Assembly: GCF_000377945.1 (NCBI RefSeq)
Contig: NZ_KB898936.1
Location: forward strand, 13,455 to 71,986
From: Thioalkalivibrio sulfidiphilus
GTDB taxonomy: Bacteria; Pseudomonadota; Gammaproteobacteria; Ectothiorhodospirales; Ectothiorhodospiraceae
Length of the DNA stretch: 58,532 bases
Reading direction: 5' to 3'
Under the pieces are notes generated by a model, which searched no databases, had not been told where the DNA came from, and saw only the letters and a program-made list of their open reading frames with translations. A program made the translations under genes and the position numbers. Shown in pieces: positions 15,760-24,687 of the stretch. Each line of letters begins with the position of its first letter. The stretch's first letter is position 1.

Positions 15760-16263
15760 ATGGCCAAGAGAGACGAACTCAATCTGGACGTAGATACCCC
15801 GCCTGCCAAGGGCGGCAAGATGAAGCTGATTCTGATCGTGGTCCTGGCGGTGCTGCTGGGCGGCGGCATTGCGGGTGGTGTGCTGTTCTTTCTCATGGGG
15901 GGTGAGCCCAGGGAGGAGGTCGAGGCCGGTCCGGCCGTGCTGCCGCCGCCCATCTACAAATCCCTGGAACCGGCCCTGGTGGTCAATTTCCAGGGCCCGG
16001 GCCGGATCCGCTACGTGCAGGTGGGCGTGGTCATGTCCGCCCGGGATCCCAAGGTCATGGACGCGGTGGACGCGCACATGCCGGTGATCCGCAACAACCT
16101 GATCATGCTGCTGAGCGGCAAGACCTACGAGGAACTCAACACGCGCGAGGGCAAGGAACAGGCCCGCGAGGAGGTGCTCGACACCATCCGCCGCGTGCTC
16201 GAGGAGCGTACCGGCGAGGCGGGGATCGAGTCCGTCTACTTCACTTCATTCGTGATGCAGTAG
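15760..16263 (+). CDS. fliL: FliL, flagellar basal-body/stator-associated protein
   Basis: The 167-residue single-pass inner-membrane protein has a short cytoplasmic N-terminus, a membrane helix (about residues 22-46, LILIVVLAVLLGGGIAGGVL) and a periplasmic SPFH-like domain with YKSLEPALVVNFQGPG and GIESVYFTSFVMQ at the C-terminus, the usual FliL ending. FliL rings surround the stator and support torque. The ATG at 15760 with AAAGGAG 12 bases upstream is chosen over an upstream in-frame start at 15616 that would precede the sigma-54 promoter. First gene of fliLMNOPQR-flhB-flhA. Confidence 0.93.
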   Translation: MAKRDELNLDVDTPPAKGGKMKLILIVVLAVLLGGGIAGGVLFFLMGGEPREEVEAGPAVLPPPIYKSLEPALVVNFQGPGRIRYVQVGVVMSARDPKVMDAVDAHMPVIRNNLIMLLSGKTYEELNTREGKEQAREEVLDTIRRVLEERTGEAGIESVYFTSFVMQ

Positions 16264-16270
16264 GAAGCCC

Positions 16271-17251
16271 ATGGCCCAGAGTGACCTGTTATCCCAGGAA
16301 GAGATCGATGCCCTGCTGCACGGCGTGGACAGCGGGGACGTGGAGACCGAGTCCGATCTCCAGGCCCACGACGGCGTGGCGCGGGGCTACGACTTCACCA
16401 GCCAGGACCGCATCGTGCGCGGTCGCATGCCCACCCTGGAGATGATCAACGAGCGCTTCGCGCGCCAGATGCGCATCAGCCTGTTCAACCTGCTGCGCCG
16501 CTCCGCGGAGATCTCCGTGGGCGGCATCAAGATGACCAAGTTCTCCGAGTACGTGCACACCCTGTTCGTGCCCACCAGTCTGAACATGGTCAAGATCAAG
16601 CCCCTGCGCGGCACCGCCCTGTTCGTGGTGGACCCGAAGCTGGTGTTCATCCTGGTGGACAACTTCTTCGGCGGCGACGGCCGTTATCATGCCAAGATCG
16701 AGGGCCGTGAATTCACCCCCACGGAACTGCGCGTGATCCGCATGACCCTGGACCAGGCCTTCACGGATCTGAAGAAGGCCTGGGCGCCGGTGATGGACCT
16801 GGAGTTCGAGTACATGAATTCCGAGGTCAATCCCCAGTTCGCCAACATCGTCAGCCCCACCGAGGTGGTGTGCGTCTCCTCCTTCCACATCGAGCTGGAC
16901 GGCGGTGGCGGCGACCTGCACGTGACCATGCCCTATTCCATGATCGAGCCCATGCGAGAACTGCTGGACGCGGGCATCCAGAGCGACCGATCCGACGTGG
17001 ACGAACGCTGGATCCGCGCCCTGCGCGACGAGGTCAAGGCGGCGGAGGTGGAGCTGTCCTCGATGCTCACCGAGACCACCCTGAGCCTTCAGGACGTCAT
17101 GCGCCTGAAGCCCGGCGACATCATCCCCATCGACCTGCCCGAGCAGGTCCTGCTGCGAGCCGAGGGCATCCCGGTGCTGCGCGGCAAGTTCGGTGTCTCG
17201 GACGGGCACAACGCAATCAAGGTGACCGAGCGCATCCGGCGCGCGGACTGA
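16271..17251 (+). CDS. fliM: FliM, flagellar switch protein
   Basis: The 326-residue protein is the C-ring component that receives phospho-CheY. Its N-terminus carries the CheY-binding peptide LSQEEIDALLHGV (residues 8-20). The middle CheC-like domain includes the FliG-binding GGXG-type motif (SAEISVGGIKMTKF, FFGGDGRY), and the C-terminal SpoA domain has VLRGKFGVSDGHNAIKV. It sits 7 bases after fliL and 27 before fliN. Length is normal for the family. Confidence 0.97.
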   Translation: MAQSDLLSQEEIDALLHGVDSGDVETESDLQAHDGVARGYDFTSQDRIVRGRMPTLEMINERFARQMRISLFNLLRRSAEISVGGIKMTKFSEYVHTLFVPTSLNMVKIKPLRGTALFVVDPKLVFILVDNFFGGDGRYHAKIEGREFTPTELRVIRMTLDQAFTDLKKAWAPVMDLEFEYMNSEVNPQFANIVSPTEVVCVSSFHIELDGGGGDLHVTMPYSMIEPMRELLDAGIQSDRSDVDERWIRALRDEVKAAEVELSSMLTETTLSLQDVMRLKPGDIIPIDLPEQVLLRAEGIPVLRGKFGVSDGHNAIKVTERIRRAD

Positions 17252-17278
17252 CATTTTTACAGGCGGGAGTCAGCAGTC

Positions 17279-17755
17279 ATGAGTGACGACAAGAAACCGG
17301 AAACCGATCAGGACGCCATGGCCGACGACTGGGCCGCCGCACTGGCGGAACAGGCCGAGACCGAGGCCAAGCCCCAGGATCAGCCCGAGGACAAGCCCGC
17401 CAAGGGCAAGGGTGCCAACGCCGAGAACGAATCGGTGCAGAAGGCCAGCTTCGATTCCCTGGCCTCGGAGAGCCGCGGTCCGGCGACCCAGGAGGACGTG
17501 AACTTGGACGTGGTGCTGGACATCCCGGTGACCATCTCCATGGAGATCGGCCGCACCCGGATGCCCATCCGCAACCTGCTGCAGCTCAACCAGGGTTCCG
17601 TGGTGGAACTGGACCGGCTGGCCGGCGAGCCCCTGGACGTGTTCGTCAACGGCACGCTCATCGCCCACGGCGAGGTGGTGGTGGTCAACGAGAAATTCGG
17701 CATCCGCCTCACCGACGTGATCAGCCCCACCGAACGGGTCAAGAAGCTCAAGTAA
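17279..17755 (+). CDS. fliN: FliN, flagellar switch protein
   Basis: The 158-residue protein has an acidic, Pro/Ala-rich N-terminal tail of about 75 residues followed by the SpoA/FliN domain (LDVVLDIPVTISMEIGRTR, LLQLNQGSVVELD, VNGTLIAHGEVVVV, FGIRLTDVISPTERV). It forms the base of the C-ring with FliM and docks the export ATPase complex through FliH. A GCGGGAG site precedes the ATG. Confidence 0.97.
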   Translation: MSDDKKPETDQDAMADDWAAALAEQAETEAKPQDQPEDKPAKGKGANAENESVQKASFDSLASESRGPATQEDVNLDVVLDIPVTISMEIGRTRMPIRNLLQLNQGSVVELDRLAGEPLDVFVNGTLIAHGEVVVVNEKFGIRLTDVISPTERVKKLK

Positions 17756-17761
17756 GCCGCG

Positions 17762-18214
17762 ATGCTGCCACGTTCCTGCCTGTCCCGTTTCTTCATCCGC
17801 CTGCTGGCGGTATCCGCGCTCTGCCTGCCCGCCACGGTGCTGGCCGAGGGTGCGGGCTCGCCCCTGGCCGGCGGCGGCGCCGCCTACCTGGCGCAGCTGG
17901 TGGTGGGCCTGATCATCGTGCTGGCGGCCATCGTGGTGCTGGCCTTCTTCATGCGCCGCATCACCGGCGTGCAGTCCCGTCTGGGCAGCGAGTTCCGGGT
18001 GGTGAGCGGCATCTCACTCGGTGCCCGTGAGCGCATGCTGCTGGTGCAGGTGGGTGACAAGCAGCTGCTGGTGGGCGTGGCGCCGGGGCGGGTGCAGACC
18101 CTGCACGTGCTGGATGAGCCCATCGCCACCGAGCTGCCCAAGGCCCCGAGTGCCTCGGAATCTCCCTTCGCCAGCCGGCTGCGCGCCGCCCTGAACCGGG
18201 GACAGTCCTCGTGA
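17762..18214 (+). CDS. fliO: FliO, flagellar export gate assembly protein
   Basis: The 150-residue protein has a cleavable-looking signal peptide (cut near VLAEG), one membrane helix ([21 protein letters not shown]) and a cytoplasmic domain with [21 protein letters not shown]. FliO scaffolds FliP5FliR assembly. It lies between fliN and fliP and its stop overlaps the fliP GTG start by two bases, so the pair is translationally coupled. Confidence 0.92.
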   Translation: MLPRSCLSRFFIRLLAVSALCLPATVLAEGAGSPLAGGGAAYLAQLVVGLIIVLAAIVVLAFFMRRITGVQSRLGSEFRVVSGISLGARERMLLVQVGDKQLLVGVAPGRVQTLHVLDEPIATELPKAPSASESPFASRLRAALNRGQSS

Positions 18215-18954
18215 AGCTGCTCATGTCTTTGCTGGGCGTCGCGGCCCTGTGGCTGCTCGCCGGGCCGGCGGCCGCCCAGGGCCTGGACGTGCTCAACGTG
18301 ACCACCGCCCCCGACGGGTCGCAGACCTACTCGGTCACGTTGCAGATCCTGATCCTGATGACGCTGCTGAGCCTGCTGCCCTCGGCGCTCATCATGATGA
18401 CCTCCTTCACCCGCATCATCATCGTGCTGGCCATCCTGCGCCAGGGCCTGGGCACCACCCAGACGCCCTCCAACCAGATCCTCATCGGCCTGGCCCTGTT
18501 CCTGACCCTGTTCGTGATGACCCCGGTGTTCGACCGCATCCACGTGGAGGCGATCCAGCCCTACATGGAGGAGTCCTTGTCCATGGAGGAGGCGGTGCAG
18601 ACCGCCAGCCAGCCCATCCGACAGTTCATGCTGGCCCAGACCCGGGAATCGGACCTGGCCATGTTCGCGCGTATCAGCGGACGCCAGGGCTTCGAGTCCC
18701 CGGAGGACGTGCCCTTCACCCTGCTGATGGCCTCGTTCCTGACCAGCGAGCTGAAGACCGCCTTCCAGATCGGCTTCATGCTGCTCATCCCGTTCCTGAT
18801 CATCGACCTGGTGGTGGCCAGCGTGCTGATGTCCATGGGTATGGTGATGCTCTCGCCGCTGATCATCTCGCTGCCCTTCAAGATCATGCTGTTCGTGCTG
18901 GTGGACGGCTGGGCGCTGATCATGGGCACGCTGGCCGCCAGTTTCTTCACCTAG
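18211..18954 (+). CDS. fliP: FliP, export gate membrane protein
   Basis: The 247-residue protein has a signal peptide (AAAQG cleavage region), then [19 protein letters not shown], the family signature, a soluble segment with ESDLAMF, and terminal helices with [20 protein letters not shown]. Five copies with FliR and FliQ form the entry pore of the flagellar type III export machine. GTG start at 18211 overlaps the fliO stop. Confidence 0.97.
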   Translation: MKLLMSLLGVAALWLLAGPAAAQGLDVLNVTTAPDGSQTYSVTLQILILMTLLSLLPSALIMMTSFTRIIIVLAILRQGLGTTQTPSNQILIGLALFLTLFVMTPVFDRIHVEAIQPYMEESLSMEEAVQTASQPIRQFMLAQTRESDLAMFARISGRQGFESPEDVPFTLLMASFLTSELKTAFQIGFMLLIPFLIIDLVVASVLMSMGMVMLSPLIISLPFKIMLFVLVDGWALIMGTLAASFFT

Positions 18955-18966
18955 GAGTTTGCAGAC

Positions 18967-19236
18967 ATGACACCCGAAATGGTCGTTGACCTTGGACAGC
19001 AGGCGCTGATGGTGATCGTGCTGCTGAGTGCGCCGGTGCTGCTCACCGCCCTGGTGATCGGTCTGGCCATCGGCATGATCCAGGCCGCCACCCAGATCCA
19101 GGAGATGACCCTGTCCTTCATTCCCAAGCTGCTGGGCATGTTCGCCGCGCTGCTCATCGCCGGGCACTGGATGCTGGACCTGGTGGTGGATTACACCCTG
19201 CGCATGTACGAAAGCATCCCGGCGCTGATCGGCTAG
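18967..19236 (+). CDS. fliQ: FliQ, export gate membrane protein
   Basis: The 89-residue protein has two membrane helices (LMVIVLLSAPVLLTALVIGL and a second ending AGHWMLDLVVDY) joined by a loop with QAATQIQEMTLSFIPK, the conserved FliQ pattern. Four copies wind around FliP5FliR1. It sits 12 bases after fliP with an AGGAG site overlapping the fliP stop. Confidence 0.97.
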   Translation: MTPEMVVDLGQQALMVIVLLSAPVLLTALVIGLAIGMIQAATQIQEMTLSFIPKLLGMFAALLIAGHWMLDLVVDYTLRMYESIPALIG

Positions 19237-19256
19237 CAGAGGCACACGGGCGAACC

Positions 19257-20030
19257 ATGCACTTCACCAGCGCCGAAATCACCGCCTGGATCGGGTCACT
19301 GCTGTGGCCCTTTCTGCGTATCGGCGCCATGCTGCTGGCCGCGCCCCTGTACGGCGCGGGTACCGTGACCGTGCGCGTGCGGGTGGCCATCGCCTTCATC
19401 CTCGCCCTGGTGGTGGCGCCGCTCATTCCGCTGCCGCCGGCGGTGGAGCCCCTGAGTCTGGCCGGGCTGGTGATCAGCGTGCAGCAGATCCTCATCGGGC
19501 TCACCATCGGCTTCGTGCTGCAGATGGTGTTCGCCGCGCTCACCCAGGCGGGCGAGGCCATCGCCCTGTCCATGGGTCTGGGCTTCGCCTCCATGGTGGA
19601 CCCCCAGTCCGGCGTCCAGGTGCCGGTGGTGTCCAGCTACTTCGTCATCATGTCCACGCTGCTGTTCTTGGCCCTGAACGGCCACGTGGCCCTCATCGAA
19701 CTGACCTTGCTGAGCTTCCAGGCACTGCCGGTGGGCGTGGAAGGTATCACCCGCGAGGGACTCTGGGCCCTGGTGAGCTGGGGCAGCACCATGTTCCTGT
19801 TCGCCCTGCTGGTGGCCCTGCCGGCGGTGGCCTCCATGCTGCTGGTGAACCTGTCCATGGGCGTGATCACCCGCGCCGCGCCACAGCTCAACATCTTCGC
19901 CGTGGGCTTTCCCATGATGATCCTGCTGGGCTTCATCCTGCTGATGCTCACCACCCCAGTGCTGCTGCCCCAGTTCACGGAACTGCTGGCCAGCGGCTTC
20001 GACCTGATGGGCATCCTGACGAGGCAATAG
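19257..20030 (+). CDS. fliR: FliR, export gate membrane protein
   Basis: The 257-residue protein has about six membrane helices. Recognisable features are LLWPFLRIGAMLLAAPLYG at the N-terminus, IGFVLQMVFAALTQAGEAIA and GLGFASMVDPQSGVQVPVVS in the centre, and the NIFAVGFPMMILLGFILLM helix near the end. One copy completes the FliP5FliR1 gate. Followed 4 bases later by flhB. Confidence 0.97.
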   Translation: MHFTSAEITAWIGSLLWPFLRIGAMLLAAPLYGAGTVTVRVRVAIAFILALVVAPLIPLPPAVEPLSLAGLVISVQQILIGLTIGFVLQMVFAALTQAGEAIALSMGLGFASMVDPQSGVQVPVVSSYFVIMSTLLFLALNGHVALIELTLLSFQALPVGVEGITREGLWALVSWGSTMFLFALLVALPAVASMLLVNLSMGVITRAAPQLNIFAVGFPMMILLGFILLMLTTPVLLPQFTELLASGFDLMGILTRQ

Positions 20031-20033
20031 GCC

Positions 20034-21188
20034 ATGGCTGAGAACGACGACAGCTCGCAGGAGAAAAGCGAACAACCTACCCCCAAACGCCTGCGCGAGG
20101 CGCGGGAGAAGGGGCAGGTCGCCCGTTCCCGGGAGCTCAACACCACCCTGGTGCTGCTCGCCGGGGCCGGCGCCATGCTGGTGCTGGGCGGCGGCATGCT
20201 GTCGCGCATCCAGGAGCTGGTACGGCGCAGCTTCACCCTGGAGCGGGAGGTGATCTTCGACACCGGCATGATGCACGCCCTGCTCACCCTGCGCATCAGC
20301 GAGGCGTTGCTCATGCTGCTGCCCCTGTTCGGCATCCTGCTGGTGGCGGCGGTCGCCGGGCCCATCGCCATGGGCGGCGGAGGCTTCTCCGGCAAGGCCC
20401 TGGCGCCCAAGTGGAACAAGCTCAATCCCATTGCCGGGCTCAAGCGCATCTTCTCCTGGCAGGGACTGATGGAGTTCGGCAAGACGCTCGCCAAGTTCAT
20501 GCTCATCGCCGCCATCGCCGGCTCCCTGCTGTGGGGGCTGTCCGGTTCCCTCATGGGCCTGGGTTACCAGTCCCTGGAGCAGGGCCTGGGTCGCGCCGCC
20601 TGGATCGTGGGCTGGACCTTCCTGCTGCTGGCCGCCTCGCTGATCCTGGTGGCGCTTATCGACGTGCCCTTCCAGTTATGGAATCACAACAAGCAGCTGC
20701 GCATGACCAAGCAGCAGGTCAAGGACGAGTACAAGGAGACCGAGGGCAAACCGGAGGTCAAGAGCAAGATCCGTCAGACCCAGATGGAGATCGCCCGCCG
20801 GCGCATGATGGCCGAGGTGCCCAAGGCGGATGTGGTGGTCACCAACCCGACCCACTACGCCGTGGCCCTGCGCTACGACCAGAATGGCTCCGGTGCCCCG
20901 AAGGTGGTGGCCAAGGGCGCCGACCTGGTGGCCGCCGAGATCCGCGAACGGGCCCGCGAGGCCGGCGTGCCCCTGTTCCCGGCACCGCCCCTGGCCCGCG
21001 CCATCTTCTACAGCACCCGCCTGGATCAGGAGATCCCGGCGGGACTCTACGTGGCCGTGGCCCAGGTGCTGGCCTACGTCTACCAGCTCAAGGCCGCAGG
21101 ACGGGCCGGGGCCCGCGCCCCCGTGCCGCCCGGCGACCTGCCCGTACCCGATGAACTGTTGCGGCGCGCGCCGCCCGGGGAGTACTGA
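20034..21188 (+). CDS. flhB: FlhB, export gate switch protein
   Basis: The 384-residue protein starts with the family motif EKSEQPTPKRLREAREKGQV, has four membrane helices, and carries the self-cleavage site NPTH (about residue 270, in VVTNPTHYAVALRYD), where cleavage changes export from rod/hook to filament substrates. The C-terminal domain continues with PLARAIFYSTRLDQEIPAGL and a Pro/Ala-rich tail. A separate FlhB C-domain-like protein is encoded at 35370 next to fliK, its functional partner. Confidence 0.97.
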   Translation: MAENDDSSQEKSEQPTPKRLREAREKGQVARSRELNTTLVLLAGAGAMLVLGGGMLSRIQELVRRSFTLEREVIFDTGMMHALLTLRISEALLMLLPLFGILLVAAVAGPIAMGGGGFSGKALAPKWNKLNPIAGLKRIFSWQGLMEFGKTLAKFMLIAAIAGSLLWGLSGSLMGLGYQSLEQGLGRAAWIVGWTFLLLAASLILVALIDVPFQLWNHNKQLRMTKQQVKDEYKETEGKPEVKSKIRQTQMEIARRRMMAEVPKADVVVTNPTHYAVALRYDQNGSGAPKVVAKGADLVAAEIRERAREAGVPLFPAPPLARAIFYSTRLDQEIPAGLYVAVAQVLAYVYQLKAAGRAGARAPVPPGDLPVPDELLRRAPPGEY

Positions 21189-21191
21189 TCC

Positions 21192-23285
21192 ATGGCTGCC
21201 TTTCTCGACAGTCTGAAGAACGTGGGGCGTGCCGGCATGGTCACGCCGTTGCTGCTCATGGCCATGCTGGCCATGATGGTGATCCCGCTGCCGCCGCTCG
21301 CGCTGGACGTGCTGTTCACCTTCAACATCGCCCTGTCCCTGGTGGTGATCCTGGTGGCCATCTACACGCCACGGCCCCTGGAGTTCGCGGTATTCCCCAC
21401 GGTGCTGCTGGTGGCGACCCTGTTGCGCCTGGCCCTGAACGTGGCCTCCACCCGTGTGATCCTGCTCAACGGCCACACCGGCACCGACGCCGCCGGCAAC
21501 GTGATCCAGGCCTTCGGCGACTTCGTGGTGGGCGGCAACTATGCCGTGGGTCTGGTGGTGTTCCTGATCCTGGTGATCATCAACTTCGTGGTGGTCACCA
21601 AGGGCGCCGGGCGCGTCTCCGAGGTGAGCGCGCGCTTCACCCTGGATGCCATGCCCGGCAAGCAGATGGCCATCGATGCCGACTTGAACGCCGGCATCAT
21701 CACCCAGGACGAGGCCCGCAAGCGCCGCGAGGAGATCGCCCAGGAGGCGGACTTCTACGGTTCCATGGACGGTGCCAGCAAGTTCGTGCGCGGCGACGCC
21801 ATCGCCGGCATCCTGATCCTGGTGATCAACATCATCGGCGGCCTGACCATCGGCACCCTGCAGCACGGCATGGCCCTGGCGGATGCCGCCACCAACTACG
21901 TGCTGCTGACCATCGGCGACGGCCTGGTGGCCCAGATCCCCTCCCTGCTGCTGTCCTCGGCCACCGCCATCATCGTCACCCGCGTGTCCGCCGCCCAGGA
22001 CATGGGCAAGCAGGTGTTCCAGCAGATGTTCGCCAGCCCCCGTGCCCTGTACGTGGCCGCCGGCGTGGTGGGTTCCCTGGGCCTGGTGCCGGGCATGCCC
22101 AACATGGTGTTCCTGTCCCTGGGCGCCCTGATGGCCGCCAGCGCCTATCTCACCGCCCAGCGCCGCGCCGCGGAGGAGGCGGCCCTGCTGGAGCCGTCCA
22201 TCGAGGCGGCCGCCGCCGCGCCCAGCCCCGAGACCAAGGAACTGTCCTGGGACGACGTGCCGCCCGTGGACCTGGTGGGCCTGGAGGTGGGCTACCGGCT
22301 CATCCCGCTGGTGGATCGCAGCCAGGGCGGCCAGCTCATGGGCCGGATCAAGGGCGTGCGCCGCAAGCTCTCCCAGGAGCTGGGTTTCCTGATCCAGCCG
22401 GTGCACATCCGCGACAACCTTGATCTGGGTCCCAACAGCTACCGCATCGCGCTCATGGGCGTCACCGTGGGCGAGGGCGAGGTCTTCCCGGACCGGGAGC
22501 TGGCCATCAATCCGGGCCGGGTGTTCGGCCAGATCGCCGGCACCCCCACCAAGGACCCCACCTTCGGCCTGGACGCCGTGTGGATCGATCCCGCCAGCCG
22601 CGAGCAGGCCCAGGGCCTGGGCTACACGGTGGTGGACGCCGGCACCGTGGTGGCCACCCACCTGTCCCAGCTGCTCAAGGAGCATGCCCACGAGATGCTG
22701 GGCCACGAGGAGGTGCAGCACCTGCTGGACGTGCTGGGCAAGCACTCGCCCAAGCTGGTGGAGAACCTGGTGCCCAAGACCCTCTCGCTGGGGGTGGTGC
22801 TCAAGGTGTTGCAGAACCTGCTCGCCGAGCAGATCCCCATACGCGACATGCGCACCATCGCCGAAACCTTGGCGGAACACGGTGCCAAGAGTCAGGATCC
22901 CGGCGTTCTCACCGCCGCCGTGCGCGTGGCCCTGTCCCGCTCCATCGTGCAAAACATCATCGGTACCGCGCCGGAGCTACCTCTGATCGCCCTCGATCCC
23001 TCCCTGGAACAGATCTTGCAGAAGTCCTCCCAGGGCGCCGGTGGCGGCGGTCTCGGCATCGAGCCGGGGCTCGCCGAACGGCTGCAGAAGTCCATCGCCG
23101 AGGCGGCACAGCGCCAGGAGATGGCCGGAGAACCCTCGGTGGTGGTGGTCTCCCCGGATATCCGCGCCTGGATGTCCCGGTGGCTCCGCTCGGCGGTGCG
23201 CGGCCTGCACGTGCTGGCCTACACCGAGATCCCGGACAACAAGCGCATCCGGGTGGTGGCCACGGTGGGACGGGAAGGCAAGTAG
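21192..23285 (+). CDS. flhA: FlhA, export gate nonameric ring protein
   Basis: The 697-residue protein has eight N-terminal membrane helices (NIALSLVVILVAIYTPRPLE, LLRLALNVASTRVILL), the FHIPEP-type conserved loop (KGAGRVSEVSARFTLDAMPG, MAIDADLNAGIITQDEARKR) and a large cytoplasmic domain with HLSQLLKEHAHEMLGHEEVQ that receives chaperone-substrate complexes. It is 3 bases from flhB. A heptamer-type inverted repeat follows the TAG stop within a few bases and separates it from flhF. Confidence 0.98.
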   Translation: MAAFLDSLKNVGRAGMVTPLLLMAMLAMMVIPLPPLALDVLFTFNIALSLVVILVAIYTPRPLEFAVFPTVLLVATLLRLALNVASTRVILLNGHTGTDAAGNVIQAFGDFVVGGNYAVGLVVFLILVIINFVVVTKGAGRVSEVSARFTLDAMPGKQMAIDADLNAGIITQDEARKRREEIAQEADFYGSMDGASKFVRGDAIAGILILVINIIGGLTIGTLQHGMALADAATNYVLLTIGDGLVAQIPSLLLSSATAIIVTRVSAAQDMGKQVFQQMFASPRALYVAAGVVGSLGLVPGMPNMVFLSLGALMAASAYLTAQRRAAEEAALLEPSIEAAAAAPSPETKELSWDDVPPVDLVGLEVGYRLIPLVDRSQGGQLMGRIKGVRRKLSQELGFLIQPVHIRDNLDLGPNSYRIALMGVTVGEGEVFPDRELAINPGRVFGQIAGTPTKDPTFGLDAVWIDPASREQAQGLGYTVVDAGTVVATHLSQLLKEHAHEMLGHEEVQHLLDVLGKHSPKLVENLVPKTLSLGVVLKVLQNLLAEQIPIRDMRTIAETLAEHGAKSQDPGVLTAAVRVALSRSIVQNIIGTAPELPLIALDPSLEQILQKSSQGAGGGGLGIEPGLAERLQKSIAEAAQRQEMAGEPSVVVVSPDIRAWMSRWLRSAVRGLHVLAYTEIPDNKRIRVVATVGREGK

Positions 23286-23292
23286 GAAGGTT

Positions 23293-23389
23293 GAATTGGG
23301 AAGTGAGAAGTAATGGCAAACATAGCGAGCGAGGTGTGAATCGGCAGGCTGGGGGTTGTTCCCACTTCCCGATTCACACTTCTCACTTC
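23293..23389. repeat. Heptamer-based inverted repeat between flhA and flhF
   Basis: Left arm GAATTGGGAAGTGAGAAGTA (23293-23312) reads as 7-base units; the right arm at 23361-23389 (CCCACTTCCCGATTCACACT, then TCTCACTTC) is its imperfect complement. A close relative lies at 42908-43000. Left arm contains TGA and TAA on the flhA strand; right arm ends 24 bases before the flhF start. Confidence 0.85.
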
Positions 23390-23412
23390 AAAGAACGATC
23401 GAGTGACATGCG

Positions 23413-24687
23413 ATGAAGATCAGACGATTTTTTGCACGGGACATGCGCCAGGCCATGCGGATGGTGCGCGAGGAGCAGGGCGACGATGCGGTGATCCTCT
23501 CCAGCCGCAAGGTGGAGGGGGGCATCGAGATCGTCTCGGCGGTGGACTTCGACGAGGAGCTGCTGAGCGACATGAGCCGAGAGCCGGCACCTGCCGCTGC
23601 GAAGGCCGCGCCCGAGCCGCCCCTGGCCGCCCTGCGCGAGGCGGCCCCGGAGGTGGTGGAGCCCATCATGATCCCGACCCCCGCACCCGCCCCCGAGGCG
23701 CGCCCACGCCGTGAGCCCGCCCGGGAGATCGTCTGGTCCCAGGATCCGGCCCTGGTCGCCATGCAGCAGGAGATCGAGACCCTGCGGGGCATGCTCCAGG
23801 ACCAGCTGGCCAGCTTCGCCTGGAACGACCTGAAGCGTCGTGATCCACACCGCGCACAGCTGATCAAGCGTCTCGGCGCCCTGGGTCTCGACGAGGCCCT
23901 GGCCCGCGAGATCGCCGAGGGCGTGCGCCAGATCCAGAGCCCGGAGCAGGCCTGGCGCGAGGGGCTCTACGGTCTGGCCACCCGGATTCCGGTGGCCGGC
24001 GAGGCCCTGCTCGAAGGGGAGGGTGTCATCGCCCTGGTGGGACCGAGCGGCGTGGGCAAGACCACCACCGTGGCCAAGCTCGCGGCCCGTCACGTGCAGC
24101 GTCACGGGCGCGGCTCCATCGCCCTGGTGACCACCGATGCCTATCGCATCGGCGCTTATCGTCAATTGCAGACCTTCGGTCAGATCCTCGGCGTACCAGT
24201 CCATTTGGCGCAGACAGGGCGCCAGTTGGGCGATATCCTATTGGGGCTTGGCGACAAGCAACGGATCTTCGTGGATACCGCCGGCATGAGCCAGCGGGAC
24301 CTGCGCCTGGCGGAGGAGTTGGCTGGGCTTGCGGCCATACCGCGGCTGCGCACGCTGCTGGTGGTGGCCGCCAATGCCCAGCAGGCGGTGCTGGAGGAGA
24401 CCTTCCGCGCCTTCGCTCACCTGCCGCTCACCGGCGCCGTGCTCACCAAGGTGGACGAGGCCGCCAGCCTCGGTCCGGTGCTCTCCGCCCTGAGTCACGG
24501 CGATCTGCCCCTGCTCTACGTGAGCGATGGGCAGCGGGTACCGGAGGACCTGCAGCCGGCCCGGGTGCAGCGCCTGGTGAGCCGCGCGGTGTCCCTGGCC
24601 TCGGACCGACAGCAACGCGCCCGCGGGCATCGCCCGTCCATGGCGCCCCGGAAAGTGAATCGACACGCCCATGCCCAGATACAATGA
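23413..24687 (+). CDS. flhF: FlhF, SRP-type GTPase for flagellar placement
   Basis: The 424-residue protein has an N-terminal basic B domain (KIRRFFARDMRQAMRMVREE), a Pro/Ala-rich linker (about residues 60-110), an N domain and the G domain with P-loop GPSGVGKTTTVAKLA (about 213), TTDAYRIGAYRQLQTF, and VDTAGMSQRD. FlhF marks the cell pole for flagellum assembly and recruits FliF. Its 3' end overlaps flhG by 17 bases. Confidence 0.97.
   Translation: MKIRRFFARDMRQAMRMVREEQGDDAVILSSRKVEGGIEIVSAVDFDEELLSDMSREPAPAAAKAAPEPPLAALREAAPEVVEPIMIPTPAPAPEARPRREPAREIVWSQDPALVAMQQEIETLRGMLQDQLASFAWNDLKRRDPHRAQLIKRLGALGLDEALAREIAEGVRQIQSPEQAWREGLYGLATRIPVAGEALLEGEGVIALVGPSGVGKTTTVAKLAARHVQRHGRGSIALVTTDAYRIGAYRQLQTFGQILGVPVHLAQTGRQLGDILLGLGDKQRIFVDTAGMSQRDLRLAEELAGLAAIPRLRTLLVVAANAQQAVLEETFRAFAHLPLTGAVLTKVDEAASLGPVLSALSHGDLPLLYVSDGQRVPEDLQPARVQRLVSRAVSLASDRQQRARGHRPSMAPRKVNRHAHAQIQ

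Noticed and set aside
20676-22952. Minus-strand frame of 758 codons opposite flhB/flhA
   Set aside because: Composition is Gly/His/Gln rich, typical of antisense frames in GC-rich genes, and it overlaps two strong flagellar genes.
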